Positions 47,701-56,837 of a stretch of DNA of 64,000 nt are shown in pieces. A program made the position numbers and the translations under genes. Origin of the DNA: Myxocyprinus asiaticus (lineage: Eukaryota; Chordata; Actinopteri; Cypriniformes; Catostomidae); assembly GCF_019703515.2 (NCBI RefSeq), contig NC_059368.1:37587831-37651830 (forward strand), in the 5' to 3' direction. The notes below the pieces were generated by a model that was not told the DNA's origin, ran no database searches, and saw only the letters and a program-made list of their open reading frames with translations. Position 1 is the stretch's first letter. Each line of letters starts with the position of its first letter.

Positions 47701-48005
47701 AGTTTTCTCCGTGGTCGGATTTGGAATTTTTTTCCCTTTGCCATTCCATCTCTTTTTAATAAGGAGAGCTGGATAGAACATAAACCAAAAATGAAAACAA
47801 CTGAAGTGTTTAACTGCTGCACTCTGAGTCCGGAAAACCACAATATGCTAATATGAACATATTTTGTTCAGAACAGATCACAGTTAAACCCGATACACTT
47901 GAAATGTTGTTTATTTTGCCCTTGTTTTACAGTGCTAGGGCTGAGAAGTTGCAACACGCTCTATATGAAGAATGTCCCAAACAGAACCCCAACATCATCC
48001 TGTGA
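29391..48005 (+). CDS. slc22a13: SLC22 family organic anion transporter, SLC22A13 (OAT10)-like, 10 coding exons
   Basis: Join of 29391-29741, 32135-32238, 35324-35478, 35671-35839, 36644-36770, 39681-39787, 40658-40869, 45516-45624, 46596-46808 and 47933-48005. All introns are GT-AG and the exon phases agree. The total is 1620 nt, giving 539 residues plus TGA with no internal stop, which is the usual SLC22 length. The protein has the SLC22 layout: TM1, a large extracellular loop with cysteines and N-glycosylation sites, the MFS loop ALADKYGRR, a long loop between TM6 and TM7, twelve predicted membrane segments and the C-terminal [10 protein letters not shown] motif. R374 and R457 fall at the positions of OAT1 K382 and R466, which favours an anion transporter. 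The motifs TEWTGP, WFVN..YYGLSL and VEMPAR are closest to human SLC22A13 as I remember it. SLC22A13 is a plasma-membrane urate/nicotinate exchanger; the substrate here is inferred only. A slc22a7- or slc22a6-like paralogue is the alternative. Oddities: PESARWL reads PKSARWL, and RQTGMG reads RQNGIG. Confidence 0.88.
31564..31845. mobile_element. Palindromic MITE in intron 1
   Basis: TAACACTTTACAATAAG at the left is inverted as CTTATTGTAAAGTGTTA at the right. The body is rich in TTAACATTAGTTAATG-type motifs. 282 bp; a common fish MITE type, with no coding capacity. Confidence 0.7.
31915..32060. repeat. CAGC-type repeat (copy 2), just upstream of exon 2
   Basis: Contains CAGCTGGACTACCAGCTGG and CCAGCAACAAACCAGCTACC. 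It ends about 75 bp before the exon 2 acceptor. Confidence 0.5.
32135..32238 (+). CDS. slc22a13: slc22a13-like coding exon 2
   Basis: Codes WDLVCEN through the first two bases of K152, including TM2 and the start of the MFS loop (GALADK). A competing TTTTCAG acceptor ends at 32096, but using it would add 38 nt and break the frame, so the acceptor at 32134 is chosen. Confidence 0.9.
32239..35323 (+). other. Intron 2, no recognised element
   Basis: About 3.1 kb. Contains a short GGTTTGGG-type run near 33836-33865 and a CAG-rich patch at 35085-35185. Neither looks functional. No exon-like ORF with splice signals was found. Confidence 0.4.
35324..35478 (+). CDS. slc22a13: slc22a13-like coding exon 3
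   Basis: Completes K152 and continues with YGRRMIIL, closing the MFS signature loop, then TM3 and TM4 (residues about 157-203). It is bounded by TTTTAG and GTAAGT and ends one base into the codon for G204. Confidence 0.9.
35671..35839 (+). CDS. slc22a13: slc22a13-like coding exon 4
   Basis: Codes G204 to W260: [11 protein letters not shown]5 and TM6, with [12 protein letters not shown] in the short loop between them. Bounded by TCTGTAG and GTGAGT. Intron 3 is only 192 bp, the shortest in the gene. Confidence 0.9.
36644..36770 (+). CDS. slc22a13: slc22a13-like coding exon 5
   Basis: Codes residues 260-302, the first part of the large cytoplasmic loop. It carries the SLC22 signature as LPKSARWL (K264 where relatives have E; AAG against an expected GAG) followed by the conserved ALINGKP stretch. 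It ends in phase 0 at AAG|GTATGC. Confidence 0.88.
36783..37060 (+). repeat. Interspersed repeat in intron 5 (GTAGTCTCACGTAGCC type)
   Basis: Starts GTAGTCTCACGTAGCCAAAC and goes on with AATCTGGTCCACTTTGTAGC and GACCAACCACAG. A diverged relative starts near 47080 in intron 9. Confidence 0.45.
38332..38395. repeat. Perfect hairpin, 30-bp arms, 4-nt loop
   Basis: Bases 38332-38361 are exactly reverse-complementary to 38366-38395, with loop GGTT. The arm begins GTCCGTGTAGCATATGTTCA. It lies in intron 5 of the transporter gene. No terminal motif of a known element was recognised at its edges. Confidence 0.95.
39275..39545. repeat. CAGC-type repeat (copy 3) in intron 5
   Basis: Repeated TTGGACCAGC, CTGGTCC and CCAGCTA motifs on both strands, ending about 135 bp before exon 6. 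Confidence 0.5.
39681..39787 (+). CDS. slc22a13: slc22a13-like coding exon 6
   Basis: Codes residues 303-338: the rest of the cytoplasmic loop, with the family motif [10 protein letters not shown], and the start of TM7. The acceptor is TTTGCAG and the donor GTAAAA. The open stretch continues upstream of the acceptor, but the preceding bases are intronic and include a CAGC-type repeat. Confidence 0.87.
40658..40869 (+). CDS. slc22a13: slc22a13-like coding exon 7
   Basis: Codes residues 338-409: the end of TM7, then [19 protein letters not shown]8 with MPARTITL (R374, the site of OAT1 K382) and TM9. Bounded by TTTACAG and GTAGGT. Confidence 0.9.
41910..42225 (-). repeat. SINE-like repeat in intron 7
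   Basis: Matches a very common fish repeat: CTTTTGGCTGCTCCCGTTAC at one end, then GGAAACCGGAGCACCCGGAG and GGGAGAACATGCAAA. The right end GGGCTCAAACCCGGGACC is an inverted B-box/T-loop, so the tRNA-like head points to the minus strand. An 11-bp unit (GGAGCACCC-type) is duplicated inside. Confidence 0.6.
42885..45376 (+). mobile_element. L2-type LINE, 5' truncated, in intron 7
   Basis: Begins inside the endonuclease domain (AGAGGTGGTGGTGTATGTTT), continues through linker and RT, and ends with the typical fish L2 3' end GTAACAATAAAAGTGATTTG then ATTTGA. About 2.5 kb, in the same orientation as the host gene. About 95% identical by eye to the copy at 60965-64000. Confidence 0.85.
43114..44949 (+). 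pseudogene. L2 ORF2: linker, reverse transcriptase and C-terminus
   Basis: The RT is open at 43993-44727 with [12 protein letters not shown] (motif A), [20 protein letters not shown] (motif B) and FADDT (catalytic). A TGA at 44725-44727 (CAAAGGGTGGTG then TGA) interrupts it, and the C-terminal [28 protein letters not shown] follows to a stop at 44949. Upstream, [17 protein letters not shown] lies in another frame, separated by a shift near 43990. The enzyme would copy its own RNA at a nicked target; this copy is dead. Confidence 0.85.
45516..45624 (+). CDS. slc22a13: slc22a13-like coding exon 8
   Basis: Codes residues 409-445: [16 protein letters not shown] through TM10 to [10 protein letters not shown]. 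It follows the 4.6 kb intron 7, which contains an L2 LINE and a SINE-like repeat; the acceptor CCCTTAG lies about 140 bp downstream of the LINE end. Confidence 0.9.
46596..46808 (+). CDS. slc22a13: slc22a13-like coding exon 9
   Basis: Codes residues 445-516: [16 protein letters not shown] (R457, the site of OAT1 R466), TM11, TM12 and the conserved [17 protein letters not shown] tail motif. Acceptor TCTGCAG, donor GTGAGA. Confidence 0.9.
47080..47470 (+). repeat. Diverged GTAGTCTCACGTAGCC-type repeat in intron 9
   Basis: CTAGCCTCACATAGCTAGAC, then AAAAGTCTGGTTACATATTC and AATCAATCACAATTTTTTAA, parallels the intron 5 copy at 36783. The match is loose. Confidence 0.35.
47933..48005 (+). CDS. 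slc22a13: slc22a13-like coding exon 10 and stop
   Basis: Codes the last 24 residues of the cytoplasmic tail, ending NPNIIL then TGA. The acceptor TTTTACAG gives a phase that matches exon 9. No PDZ-binding C-terminus is apparent. Confidence 0.85.
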
Positions 48006-48974
48006 TCAGCAGGCCTACATTAGACTGTCTCCAAACAGCCAAATTAGAAGTTAAGGCTTTTCAGCTCTCATTTTCGACTTTTCGTTCCAGGAGTACTTTA
48101 ATGTAGTTATGAAAGCTTTATGGAAATGCAGCCAAATTCTGTGGCTAGCAGAAAGCCAGGGCTATATTTCACAGTTTTTTGAGTTTGGATGCAGTTTTGT
48201 TACATTTGTACAATAATAGACATTAATATGAGGGCATTTGCAATTTGTATCATTTTTTTATTTTTTATTTTTTTTGCAATGTTTTTTTTTTTTTTTTTTT
48301 TGAAAAAGGAATTTACCTTTTTTAAAACCTGGTTCTAATTTTGCATTGTCTTTACAGGTGAATGTGTAATTTCTGCACCATTCTGTGAAATAATGACTGT
48401 GTTTGAATAGGTTTCCCGAACACTCCCCCCTTCTGTCACTGGTCATGCAAACAAATTGTTCTGCCCACAACTCTGAGCCAATATTGCTGTCAAGCTGGTC
48501 GGGATGCTCAAAAAGTGTTTACATTTTTCAGGCTAATCAACCTACAAACTTGCTGCTTATTTAGTTTATATATTGGGATAGGAGAAAGTATTTTAACACA
48601 AAATTGCACACTTCACCTTTAAGACTCATGTTAGTCACCAGCTATGTTTAACTGTGCTTTTTATTTTTTATTTTTTTATTTTTTGTAAATAATGTACATT
48701 TTACTATGACATTTTTAGAAATGTACAGTTACATACAGTAGGCTGCATTTCATCATGTTTTTGTTTTGTTTTTTTATACCAGTGACTCTCTCATTTCAAT
48801 TTGTTTCCAAATGTGAGAACTAGCAGGGTGCAAACACGTGCCTTGTGCATTCACTTCCTCACATCTGCAGTCTCTTGTTCACTTGTATTTTTTCACATCT
48901 TTCCAAAAGGGGAATGCAGAGAACGCAATGAAATTCTCCTCACAAAAGCACCCACAGAAGACTTTCCCTGCTGA
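48006..48974 (+). other. 3' flank / probable 3' UTR of the slc22a13-like gene
   Basis: No coding sequence. The DNA is T-rich, with a poly-T run near 48283-48301, and lacks recognisable repeats until the CAGC-type element at about 48975. No convincing AATAAA with a downstream GT-rich element was found, so the transcript end is not placed. Confidence 0.4.
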
Positions 48975-49130
48975 AAAGACCAGCTTATGTTGTGTTTTGG
49001 GTGCTAGTCCTCCAGCATGGGATGCTGGTGTCTGCACCGGGCTTTTAAACTACCTGACCAGCATAATCCCACCTAGACCATCATGGAAATTGCTGGTTAA
49101 GATGGTCTTTTTAGCAGGGATTTTTCTGCC
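48975..49130. repeat. CAGC-type repeat (copy 4)
   Basis: AAAAGACCAGCTTATGTTG at the left inverts against GGTTAAGATGGTCTTTTTAG at the right, with CAGCAT motifs between. Confidence 0.5.
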
Positions 49131-49152
49131 TCTGGAAGTTTATTTGATTTCA

Positions 49153-51077
49153 CTGAATTGAATTGAATTGAATTGAATCTTTATTGCCATTGTATATGTA
49201 TAACTCTCATTGCACCCGTACAATGAAATTACACTTGCAGCTTCCTTACTAGATGCTGTAGCACAATAAAAATTAAAATTAAAATTAAAAATAAGAAATA
49301 GTAAGATTATATATGTATAAATATTTAAATGTGTGCAATCAATCCAATATGGAAATGGTAATGACAAAAGTAACAGCAATATACCCAGTATACACAATTT
49401 TACAATACATAACGATGCCAATGTTAATTGTTCAGACAGTACTCCTGTAACAGTTTTGGCATTTCCACATCATTCCGGACAGGATAACAGGTGAATTCCA
49501 TTGATTATACCAACAGTTTTAAAAGACTACAAACAGTTAAAAAAAGGCAGAGAGTTCTTGGTGGCTTGGTTCAGAGCATTTATAGCTCTGGGAATAAAGC
49601 TTTTCCTCAGTCTTGATGTATGGGCATAAAATGTATTATAACGCCTGCCAGACAGAAGTAGTTCAAACGTGATGTCATGGGTGTGTGTGGTCCTTGTAGA
49701 TGCTGATAGCTTTCTTTAGACAATGTGTTCTGTAGATGTCTTCCAGTGACAGCAGTTCAACTCCGATTATCTTCCATGCTCGCAGGACAACCCTCTGGAG
49801 TGCTTTCCTATCATTGGCTGTGCAGCTGAAAAACCACACAGAGATGCAGTATGTTAGAATGCTCTCTATGGTGCACCGATAGAAAGTTGTCAGCATCTGT
49901 TGGGGCAGACTAGCTTTCCTCAATGTCCTTAGGAAAAAAGTCGTTTCTGTGCTTTCTTAATCAGTGCAGTAGTATTTGTCGACCATGTAAGGTCCTCTGA
50001 AATATATGTGCCCAGAAACTTGAAAATGGACACTCTCTCCACACTATTTCCATTGATAAGGACTGGCACATGTTCAGGCCTCTGTGATCTCCCAAAGTTG
50101 ATAATTAGCTCCTTGGTCTTTCCTGTGTTGAGGGTCAGAATGTTCTCTGAGCACCAGCTTACCAAGTTCTGTACCTCTGCTCTGTAGGCTGATTCATCAT
50201 TGTTAGAAATCAGCCCAATCACTGTTGTATCCACAAACTTAACAATAATGTTATTGGAAAGTGTAGGAACAGTCGTATGTAAAATAGGGAATAGAGGATA
50301 GGACTCAGTACACTACTTTAGGTACTTGGGGACTTTTGCCTGCGCTAGGGACAGGTTGAAGATACTCGTAAATACTTCAGCTAACTGTCCAGCAGTTAGT
50401 AACTGTCCTTTTAGTACCCGTCCTGGAACCCCATCTGGACCTGCAGCTTTCTGTGGATTAATCCTCCACAATGTACACTGTACCTCGTGTGTGCTTAGTG
50501 TAAGTGTCTGTTCAGTCTCTACTGCTTTTTACGGATTATTACACTTGTCATGATATTATTGACTTCAAATCGAGCAAAAAAGGTGTTAAGCTCATTAGTC
50601 AGTGCAACATCACTATGGGGATAGACAGAGTTACTCTTATAATCAGTAATTGTCCTGATGCCTTGCCACATACTCCGAGTGTCAGCACTGTTGAAATGAT
50701 TTTCTACCCGTTGTCTATAGATATTTTTGGCATTTTTTATGCCTTTCTTCAAGCTTGACCTAGCTTCTTTGTATGCTGTGATGTCACCGGATTTAAAAGC
50801 GTTCAAAAGATTTTGTACTTCCTTGTTCATCCACAGCTTCTGATTTGGAAACATCTTTATTTTCTTGTGTGTTGTAACACTGTCCACACAGCTGTTGATG
50901 TAAAATAGCACAGTTTCTGTGTACTCTTCTAAGTTTACCTCTGTGCCATACGTGGCTTGCTGTGCAAACAGGTCCCACAGAGTTCTATCAAAACAATCCT
51001 GAAGCTGTGAGGTGGCTTCTTCAGGCCATGTTTTGACAGCCGTTATTACACTGCACGAGAGGACTAACAACACCTGT
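49153..51077 (-). mobile_element. L2-type LINE, second subfamily, minus strand
   Basis: Its 3' end is the GAATT-repeat tail at 49153-49178 with AATAAAGATTCAATTC on the minus strand. Coding remnants run from 51073 (upstream linker) to 49675 (C-terminus). The RT core between about 50235 and 50400 is deleted. It is distinct in sequence from the two copies at 42885 and 60965. Confidence 0.8.
49675..51073 (-). pseudogene. L2 ORF2 remnant
   Basis: 50519-51073 codes the domain before RT (WMNKEVQNLLNAFKSGD, SMWQGIRTITDYK). 50325-50470 codes AAGPDGVPGRVLK. 49929-50234 codes VDTTVIGLISNNDESAYRAE and the thumb. 49675-49923 codes FYRCTIESILTYCISVWF and ALQRVVLRAW. The catalytic ADD box is missing, and frame breaks separate all the blocks. 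Confidence 0.8.
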
Positions 51078-51371
51078 TGGAATTCACTTGGGCTTTGATT
51101 TAATATGGCAAAAGTCCCACTTACGTCAGATAGGGCTGATTTTCACGCTTCCAAAGTCCTCTTCTGCCACACTTCCATTTTCCAAATAATTGTGTGCTTG
51201 CCTGTCATTGAACAGAGGGCATGTGTGCAGAGGCTAAAGCAACAGACATGCTAACAGGAAGTAATGGTCCAGACTATAGGAAGAACTCTATGTCCCGACA
51301 CCACCAGCAAACTGAAAGTCCCAGAGCATGTGTGGGACATTACAGTCTTCACTCAGAGCTCAAACTAAAAA

Positions 51372-52804
51372 TTAAGGAATAGTTTACCCAAAAATTAAAA
51401 TTCTCATAACTTCAAAAGATTTTCTGCTATGTCATGCTACGTTCCATTCTCGGAAGTCGGAGCTCGGGACTCGGTTCGACGTCATATCCGTTAAAAAAAA
51501 CAAGAAATACGAGTTGGATGCATGACCTTTTACACACAACACGACAAGTCAGAAAAAAAGATGGACGCCTCCAGAAAAGTAATTGTTGCACTTGCTCTTT
51601 CGGAGAACAGAGAGCTACAAAATAAGCATGGCCTTCACCTAAGAGACAGAATGACAGAAAGCGGAGAAGGTATGTTAATGTTTCCACGTATTTGATTGTA
51701 TCAAAACATGTTTACCACGTTTTAATCGAACCAGCGGTGTAAACAAAGGGCAATGCCCTACGGAAGTACAAATGTATATTTGCAATATATATTTGCCTAA
51801 CGGGGTTTATGTGTAAACAGTTTTACGGTTTGTAACGTTAGGCAGTGTTGTTGTAGCAACATTGACCATTGTTCTTTGTAGCAGCAGCGACCATTGTTGA
51901 TGTTAACAGCAGCGACCTAGCCAATTTTAGCTGTACCAGTTTATAAACAACACATTACGTGGTAATTCACGCATAACAGGATCGTAGCAAAATGCCTATA
52001 GGCAACGGTAATACAATATTGTGTATACGACTTACTAAATTGGACACAAAAAAGACAAAAGTGCTTAAAAAAACTTTAAACCCACAGCATACTACAGTCG
52101 ATGCTCTTCGCAGCCATCTTGCTTTCTGAACTCGGGGTCCTATGAGTTCGTCCGACTTTCCGAGTAGGAATTCTGACATCGGGGGGCGTTCCATTTGTCA
52201 GTTCCAGTCTCGGAACTCGGAAAATAACTCGGAGCTCCGACTTCCGAGACAAATGGAACGCACGATTAGTCCTCACAAGTAAATGGTGACCACAATTTTG
52301 AAGCTCCAAAAGCATAAAAAGGCAGTATAAAAGTAATCCATACGACTCCAGTGGTTTAACCCATGTCTTCAGAAGTGATACAGTAAGTGTGTGTGTGAGA
52401 AACAGATCAATATTTAAGTCTACTTTCACATTCTTCTTTTGTTGTTATTGGCGATTCACATTCTTTGTGCATATCGCCAACTACTGGACAGGAAGATATT
52501 TATAGTAAAAAAGGACTTAAATATTGATCTGTTTCTCACCCATACCTATCATATCGCTTCTGAAAATATCGATTTAACCACTGGAGTCTTATGGATTACT
52601 TTTATGCAGCCTTTATGTGCTTTTTGGAGCTTCAAAATTCTGGTACCCATTCACTTGCATTGTGAAGACCAACCAAGCTGAAATATTCTTCTAAAAATCT
52701 TCATTTGTGTTCAGCAGAAGAAAGAAAGTCCTACACATCTGGGATGGCATGAGGGTGAGTAAATGAGCAGAGAATTTTCATATTTGGGTGAACTATCCAT
52801 TTAA
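51372..52804. mobile_element. TTAA-ended TIR element, copy C
   Basis: TTAAGGAATAGTTTACCC at the left and GGGTGAACTATCCATTTAA at the right. Its inner part is itself palindromic: GAAACAGATCAATATTTAAG near 52400 inverts against CTTAAATATTGATCTGTTTC near 52518. It carries another foldback element at 51440-52260. Confidence 0.7.
51440..52260. mobile_element. Foldback element nested in copy C
   Basis: The left end CGTTCCATTCTCGGAAGTCG and the right end CGACTTCCGAGACAAATGGA(ACG) are inverted. The right end also forms its own 70-80-bp hairpin with GCGTTCCATTTGTCAGTTCC at 52187. No ORF of note; the family is unknown to me. Confidence 0.6.
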
Positions 52805-54078
52805 GAGCTTGAAAATATCAAATAAATAAAAATAAAATACAGTATTATTAGTCTGCTGTAAAATCTTAATATAGAATGTGATTTTTTTCACATTTTAGAT
52901 TTAGTTTCTCTTTGAAACACATTTATATTTCTATAATCTTTCCTTTTTTTTTTTTTTTGTTGTTGTATTTTGATCAAAAAAGAAGGGGGAAATTCAAAGA
53001 AAAGTAATACATTAAACATTCTTTTCTTCAGTATTGGGGAAAAACAGGAATTTTACATGATCCTTTGTCTCTTGTTTTGCCATGTTGGTATGTCATTAAA
53101 CCAGAGGTTGATTTTCATGGTCATTTTAAAGTACCAAAGCAAGAGCCACAGCTGCTTTTGCAATATAAACAGTAAAGCAGTTAGCTAGGCAGGTTTCAAC
53201 ATTCAAGTTCCCACTCATATTAACTACTCTTCATTTATTTTTAGCTGACTATCACCACCTTATGGAGAGAAGCAGTACTTGAACTAGAATCACACTGTTT
53301 GGCTCTGCTAATTTTTTATAATACAGCAACATGTATTTACTGAGTATTTTCATTGTGTGTGTATATATATCACAGTATATAATACACACACGTTTCAGAG
53401 TTTTGAGGTGAATTAGTGTTTTGAAGGTGGTTTAGCATGAGATATGCCCAACTTTATATTACAAAGCTATATGTGTTTATAATGAGACTTTTCTCTTTTT
53501 GAAATTATTGTAATAAAGTCCTAAAAATATAAGGGTGACATCTCCATTAATTGACCAATCATATTGAAGGAACACAGGTCTGGATTGTAGCTTTTATTTG
53601 ATGTTAACATTTCAACACTGCCCTCACAAAAACCATATTGCATTTTTACATTTTCATTAAGACATTATATACAGTAGTATGTTTAAACCAAATAATACTA
53701 TTAAATTATGAACCGTTTTCATAAAGGGAATCATTGTCCCCAACCATTTCAAAACCTGTTAATTTCAGGTTTTACTATCCTTGTGGATATATTCGATCCC
53801 CAATGTAGGCAAAATGTACCATGTAGGCAAAACCAGTGTGTGACAGCAGCTGCAGACCCCTGTCTGTGTGACACTGCACCAGTGTTCTCATACTGAAAGC
53901 CTTTATACATGTTTACCAGTGCCTACTGTCAGAACTCCACATGAGCAGGTTATTTATGACCCAGAAAACACAACTGGACTGTACACAAACACAGGTGGAC
54001 CCCAACAGGAGGTAAAGTATATGTGTGTGCCTGTGCTTTTGTTTGAGACATCGAAGTTCACTGGCAAGACAAAAGCCT

Positions 54079-54113
<35 letters not shown>

Positions 54114-54750
54114 TACAATATAAGCAAGAGATATTTCAAGGTCACAAGGAAGTGAGTGAAGAGTATAAAGTACAGCTTTTCATTTGTTTATATGGTAGAC
54201 CAAATACAGTTGTAACACTTTTTCCACACAAGATATCTTTATCTGTCTAACAACAAAATGAATGTTAAAAGCCTGCATACATTGTTGCTGTTTTTCACAA
54301 TTAGTGTATGACAACGAGTGCATTTGTTGCAATGGTCCCCATTCCGGGTAGAGTTGTACCCCAGCACTGTTGTAACATTCATTTATAATGTACTAAATAA
54401 TGCATTAGGCCTAACTTAAGTGAAATATACAGACACTTTTTATATTCTGTGATTTATTTTTTTCTTTGTTTAATTGCTTGCAAATGTTTCAAATCTAACA
54501 CATCTGCTGGAAATACTCCTAGTTTTCATAAGCCTGTTACAAGGCATCCTGCGACATGCACACAAACACATAGATTTTTGGAATAAATCTACTTTACTAA
54601 GTCATTTCCACAAATGTTCTCTATCTATCTGTCTGTCTGTTTGCTTCTGTCTGTCCATCAGTCCTTTCATCCATCCATCTCTCCATAATGGATGAATTCT
54701 AACTAACTTTCTACCAATAATTTAATTAATTTGTGTTATCTAAGCTTTTT
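52805..54750. other. Non-coding spacer
   Basis: No gene recognised. Contains an (AC)n array at 54082-54111 and T-rich runs. Short ORFs such as 53708-53896 lack any known motif. Confidence 0.4.
54082..54111. repeat. (AC)n microsatellite
   Basis: About 15 AC units. Confidence 0.95.
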
Positions 54751-55420
54751 GACTGTGTTATGTTTCCTCCCTGTCTAGGTGTGGGGAGAAAACTAACAAG
54801 CGATAAAGAACAAAATTTAAATGAAACATATGGAGGTCTTCACTCCTGTCCCAGCCAATAACAGCCACAACAGGTTACAATAATAGTTACAAATTTTTCC
54901 TTCTATAAACACAAGAGAGCATTAAGACTTCAAGAGGGGACCAGGCTAAAATAATAAACAAAGGGAATCTAGCTGATGGGGAGGCACAAACTACTTATCT
55001 TTACAAATTAAGAAATAGAAAATTAACAACAGAAGTCTAGTCTCACTCCCCATCTAGCCATAAACAGGAGAAAACAGGGTGAACAACAAAAATGGCACCC
55101 ACCTCTCTACTGCTTCCATAAATGTTAATGGGTGGAAATAAGCACACACCCAACAAAGGATTTTATACTTACAAGATTTAAAGAAAAGGTTACCGTTTAA
55201 ACACACTAAACACCAACACTATGCATGCTGGGGCAGGAGGAAAGAGTCTCCTCTAGCTGACTTTCCACCTCAGCTTTATCCACATGTTCCCCACCAATCA
55301 GAGCAGCTCAGCGCTTGACCTTAATCATTGGCAGCTGATGTCAATTAATCTGGTTGGGAAAATGACAGAGAACGCAAGAAAAAAACCAAAGACAGACAAC
55401 AGAAAATATACACTGTATAA

Positions 55421-56131
55421 TCAGTATAGAATCAGAGATTCCTGCACCATTCCCCTTATAGCAAACATTAAGGGTAAACCTTCTACCCAGTCTTTACCAC
55501 TCTCCACACAGTAGGTATGCATCATTGACTTGAGAGTCTGATGGAACCGTTCAAGTGCCCCCTGTGACTCTGGATGGTATGCACTTGACAACTGGTGTTC
55601 CACACCCAACTCTCTTATAATTTGCTCAAACACATGAGATGTAAAGTTTGACCCTTCATCAGTTTGAATGACCTTAGGTAAGCCAAAAATGGAGCAGAAC
55701 CTGATAAGCTCTCTCACTACTGCCTTGGTTTTGATAGAATGCAGCGATATGGCTTCAGGATAAAGGGTGGTTGTACACAATGCTTAAATGTACTGATGGC
55801 CCGATTTGGACTTTGGCAATGGACCTACACAGTCAAGGATAAGTCTTTCAAAGGGTTCTTCCATGATTGGAACAGGGTGAAGTGGAGCTTGTGGAACTGT
55901 CTGACTGGGCTTTCCAGCCACTTGACAAGCATGACATGATTGGATAAACCTTGACACCGCAGAATTTAAACCGGGCCAAAAGAAGTGTCTAATGATGCGA
56001 TAAGTCCTAGTTATCCCAAGGTGACCAGAACATACATGCTCATGAGCCAGCTGCAAAACTTGGTCATGGTAACCAGAAGGCAATACAATCTGATATATCA
56101 CATGATAATCATCATCAGCGGCTTCCACCAA
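55421..56131 (-). pseudogene. Integrase of the deleted gypsy element
   Basis: 55784-56131 has the zinc-binding part (HEHVCSGHLGITRTYRIIRH and later HACQVAGK) and the first catalytic Asp (LILDCVGPLPKSKSG). 55421-55780, in another frame, has VIQTDEGSNFTSHVF (second Asp) and SQGALERFHQTLK (Glu). All three acidic residues survive, but a frame break near 55780 splits the enzyme. Confidence 0.85.
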
Positions 56132-56254
56132 CGCATGAGTATGTCGTTATCCCAAATATAACCTACCGCACATTGAGACTCGTATTGATGCTGTAATGGA
56201 TAAGTCACATCTCGTCAAATTCATCTCTGCCCTTTGAGCAGCAGCTAACTGCTC

Positions 56255-56638
56255 TCAGCTTACCTTTATGGGCAGTTGGTTTGGGCTGGAAGGCTCAACA
56301 GTTTGTGAATGCTGGGGATATTTAATATCCCGATCTGCCTCAATCTCCAAAGCTCTCAAGTGCAGAAGCTGAGTTGTGTGTTCTTGCTGCTTCAAAGTGA
56401 GATCCAATTCTTTCAACTGAATTGCATCTTTAAGATCTTCACGAGGGACCTTTGTGCTGCTACTGCTGCTAACTGAATTTCTCTTGTCGGATGAGGCATC
56501 ACCACCAGACCCTGTGTTACCCGCACCCTTCCCAGAGCGTTCAGGTAAGATACTCACCTCTGCTAACTTACGGTAGAATTCATCTTTCAACACCAGTTTC
56601 TTGGCTTTTTTCAGAACTGATATCGAAGAAATCTGCAA
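56255..56638 (-). pseudogene. Gag N-terminal remnant of the deleted gypsy element
   Basis: The reverse strand encodes a Ser/Lys-rich stretch and KDAIQLKELDLTLKQQEHTT, a charged, probably coiled-coil region typical of fish gypsy gag. It is joined by deletion to the integrase piece near 56132-56255. The assignment rests on position and composition. Confidence 0.5.
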
Positions 56639-56824
56639 TTATAATAAGATCCTTCTTTCTAAAGTGGGCGATAAAGTGAACATAAAGTCAAATTCCATAT
56701 TCACCAATATGGGATCTCTTCCCCCACTCGATATTCAAAAGCAGCTTAAAAAAAAATAAAAAAAAAAAACCCCAAATGTGAACAAAAAGACAAGCCCCCA
56801 ATCGTTACATGCCATCGGACGAAT

Positions 56825-56837
56825 GGACGAGCCCCCA
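56825..56837 (-). promoter_or_regulatory. Primer binding site, tRNA-Pro type
   Basis: On the minus strand TGGGGGCTCGTCC begins two bases after the 5' LTR end. It equals the first 13 bases of the primer site known from retroviruses that use tRNA-Pro; the match ends there. A partly duplicated version lies near 56790-56810. Confidence 0.7.
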
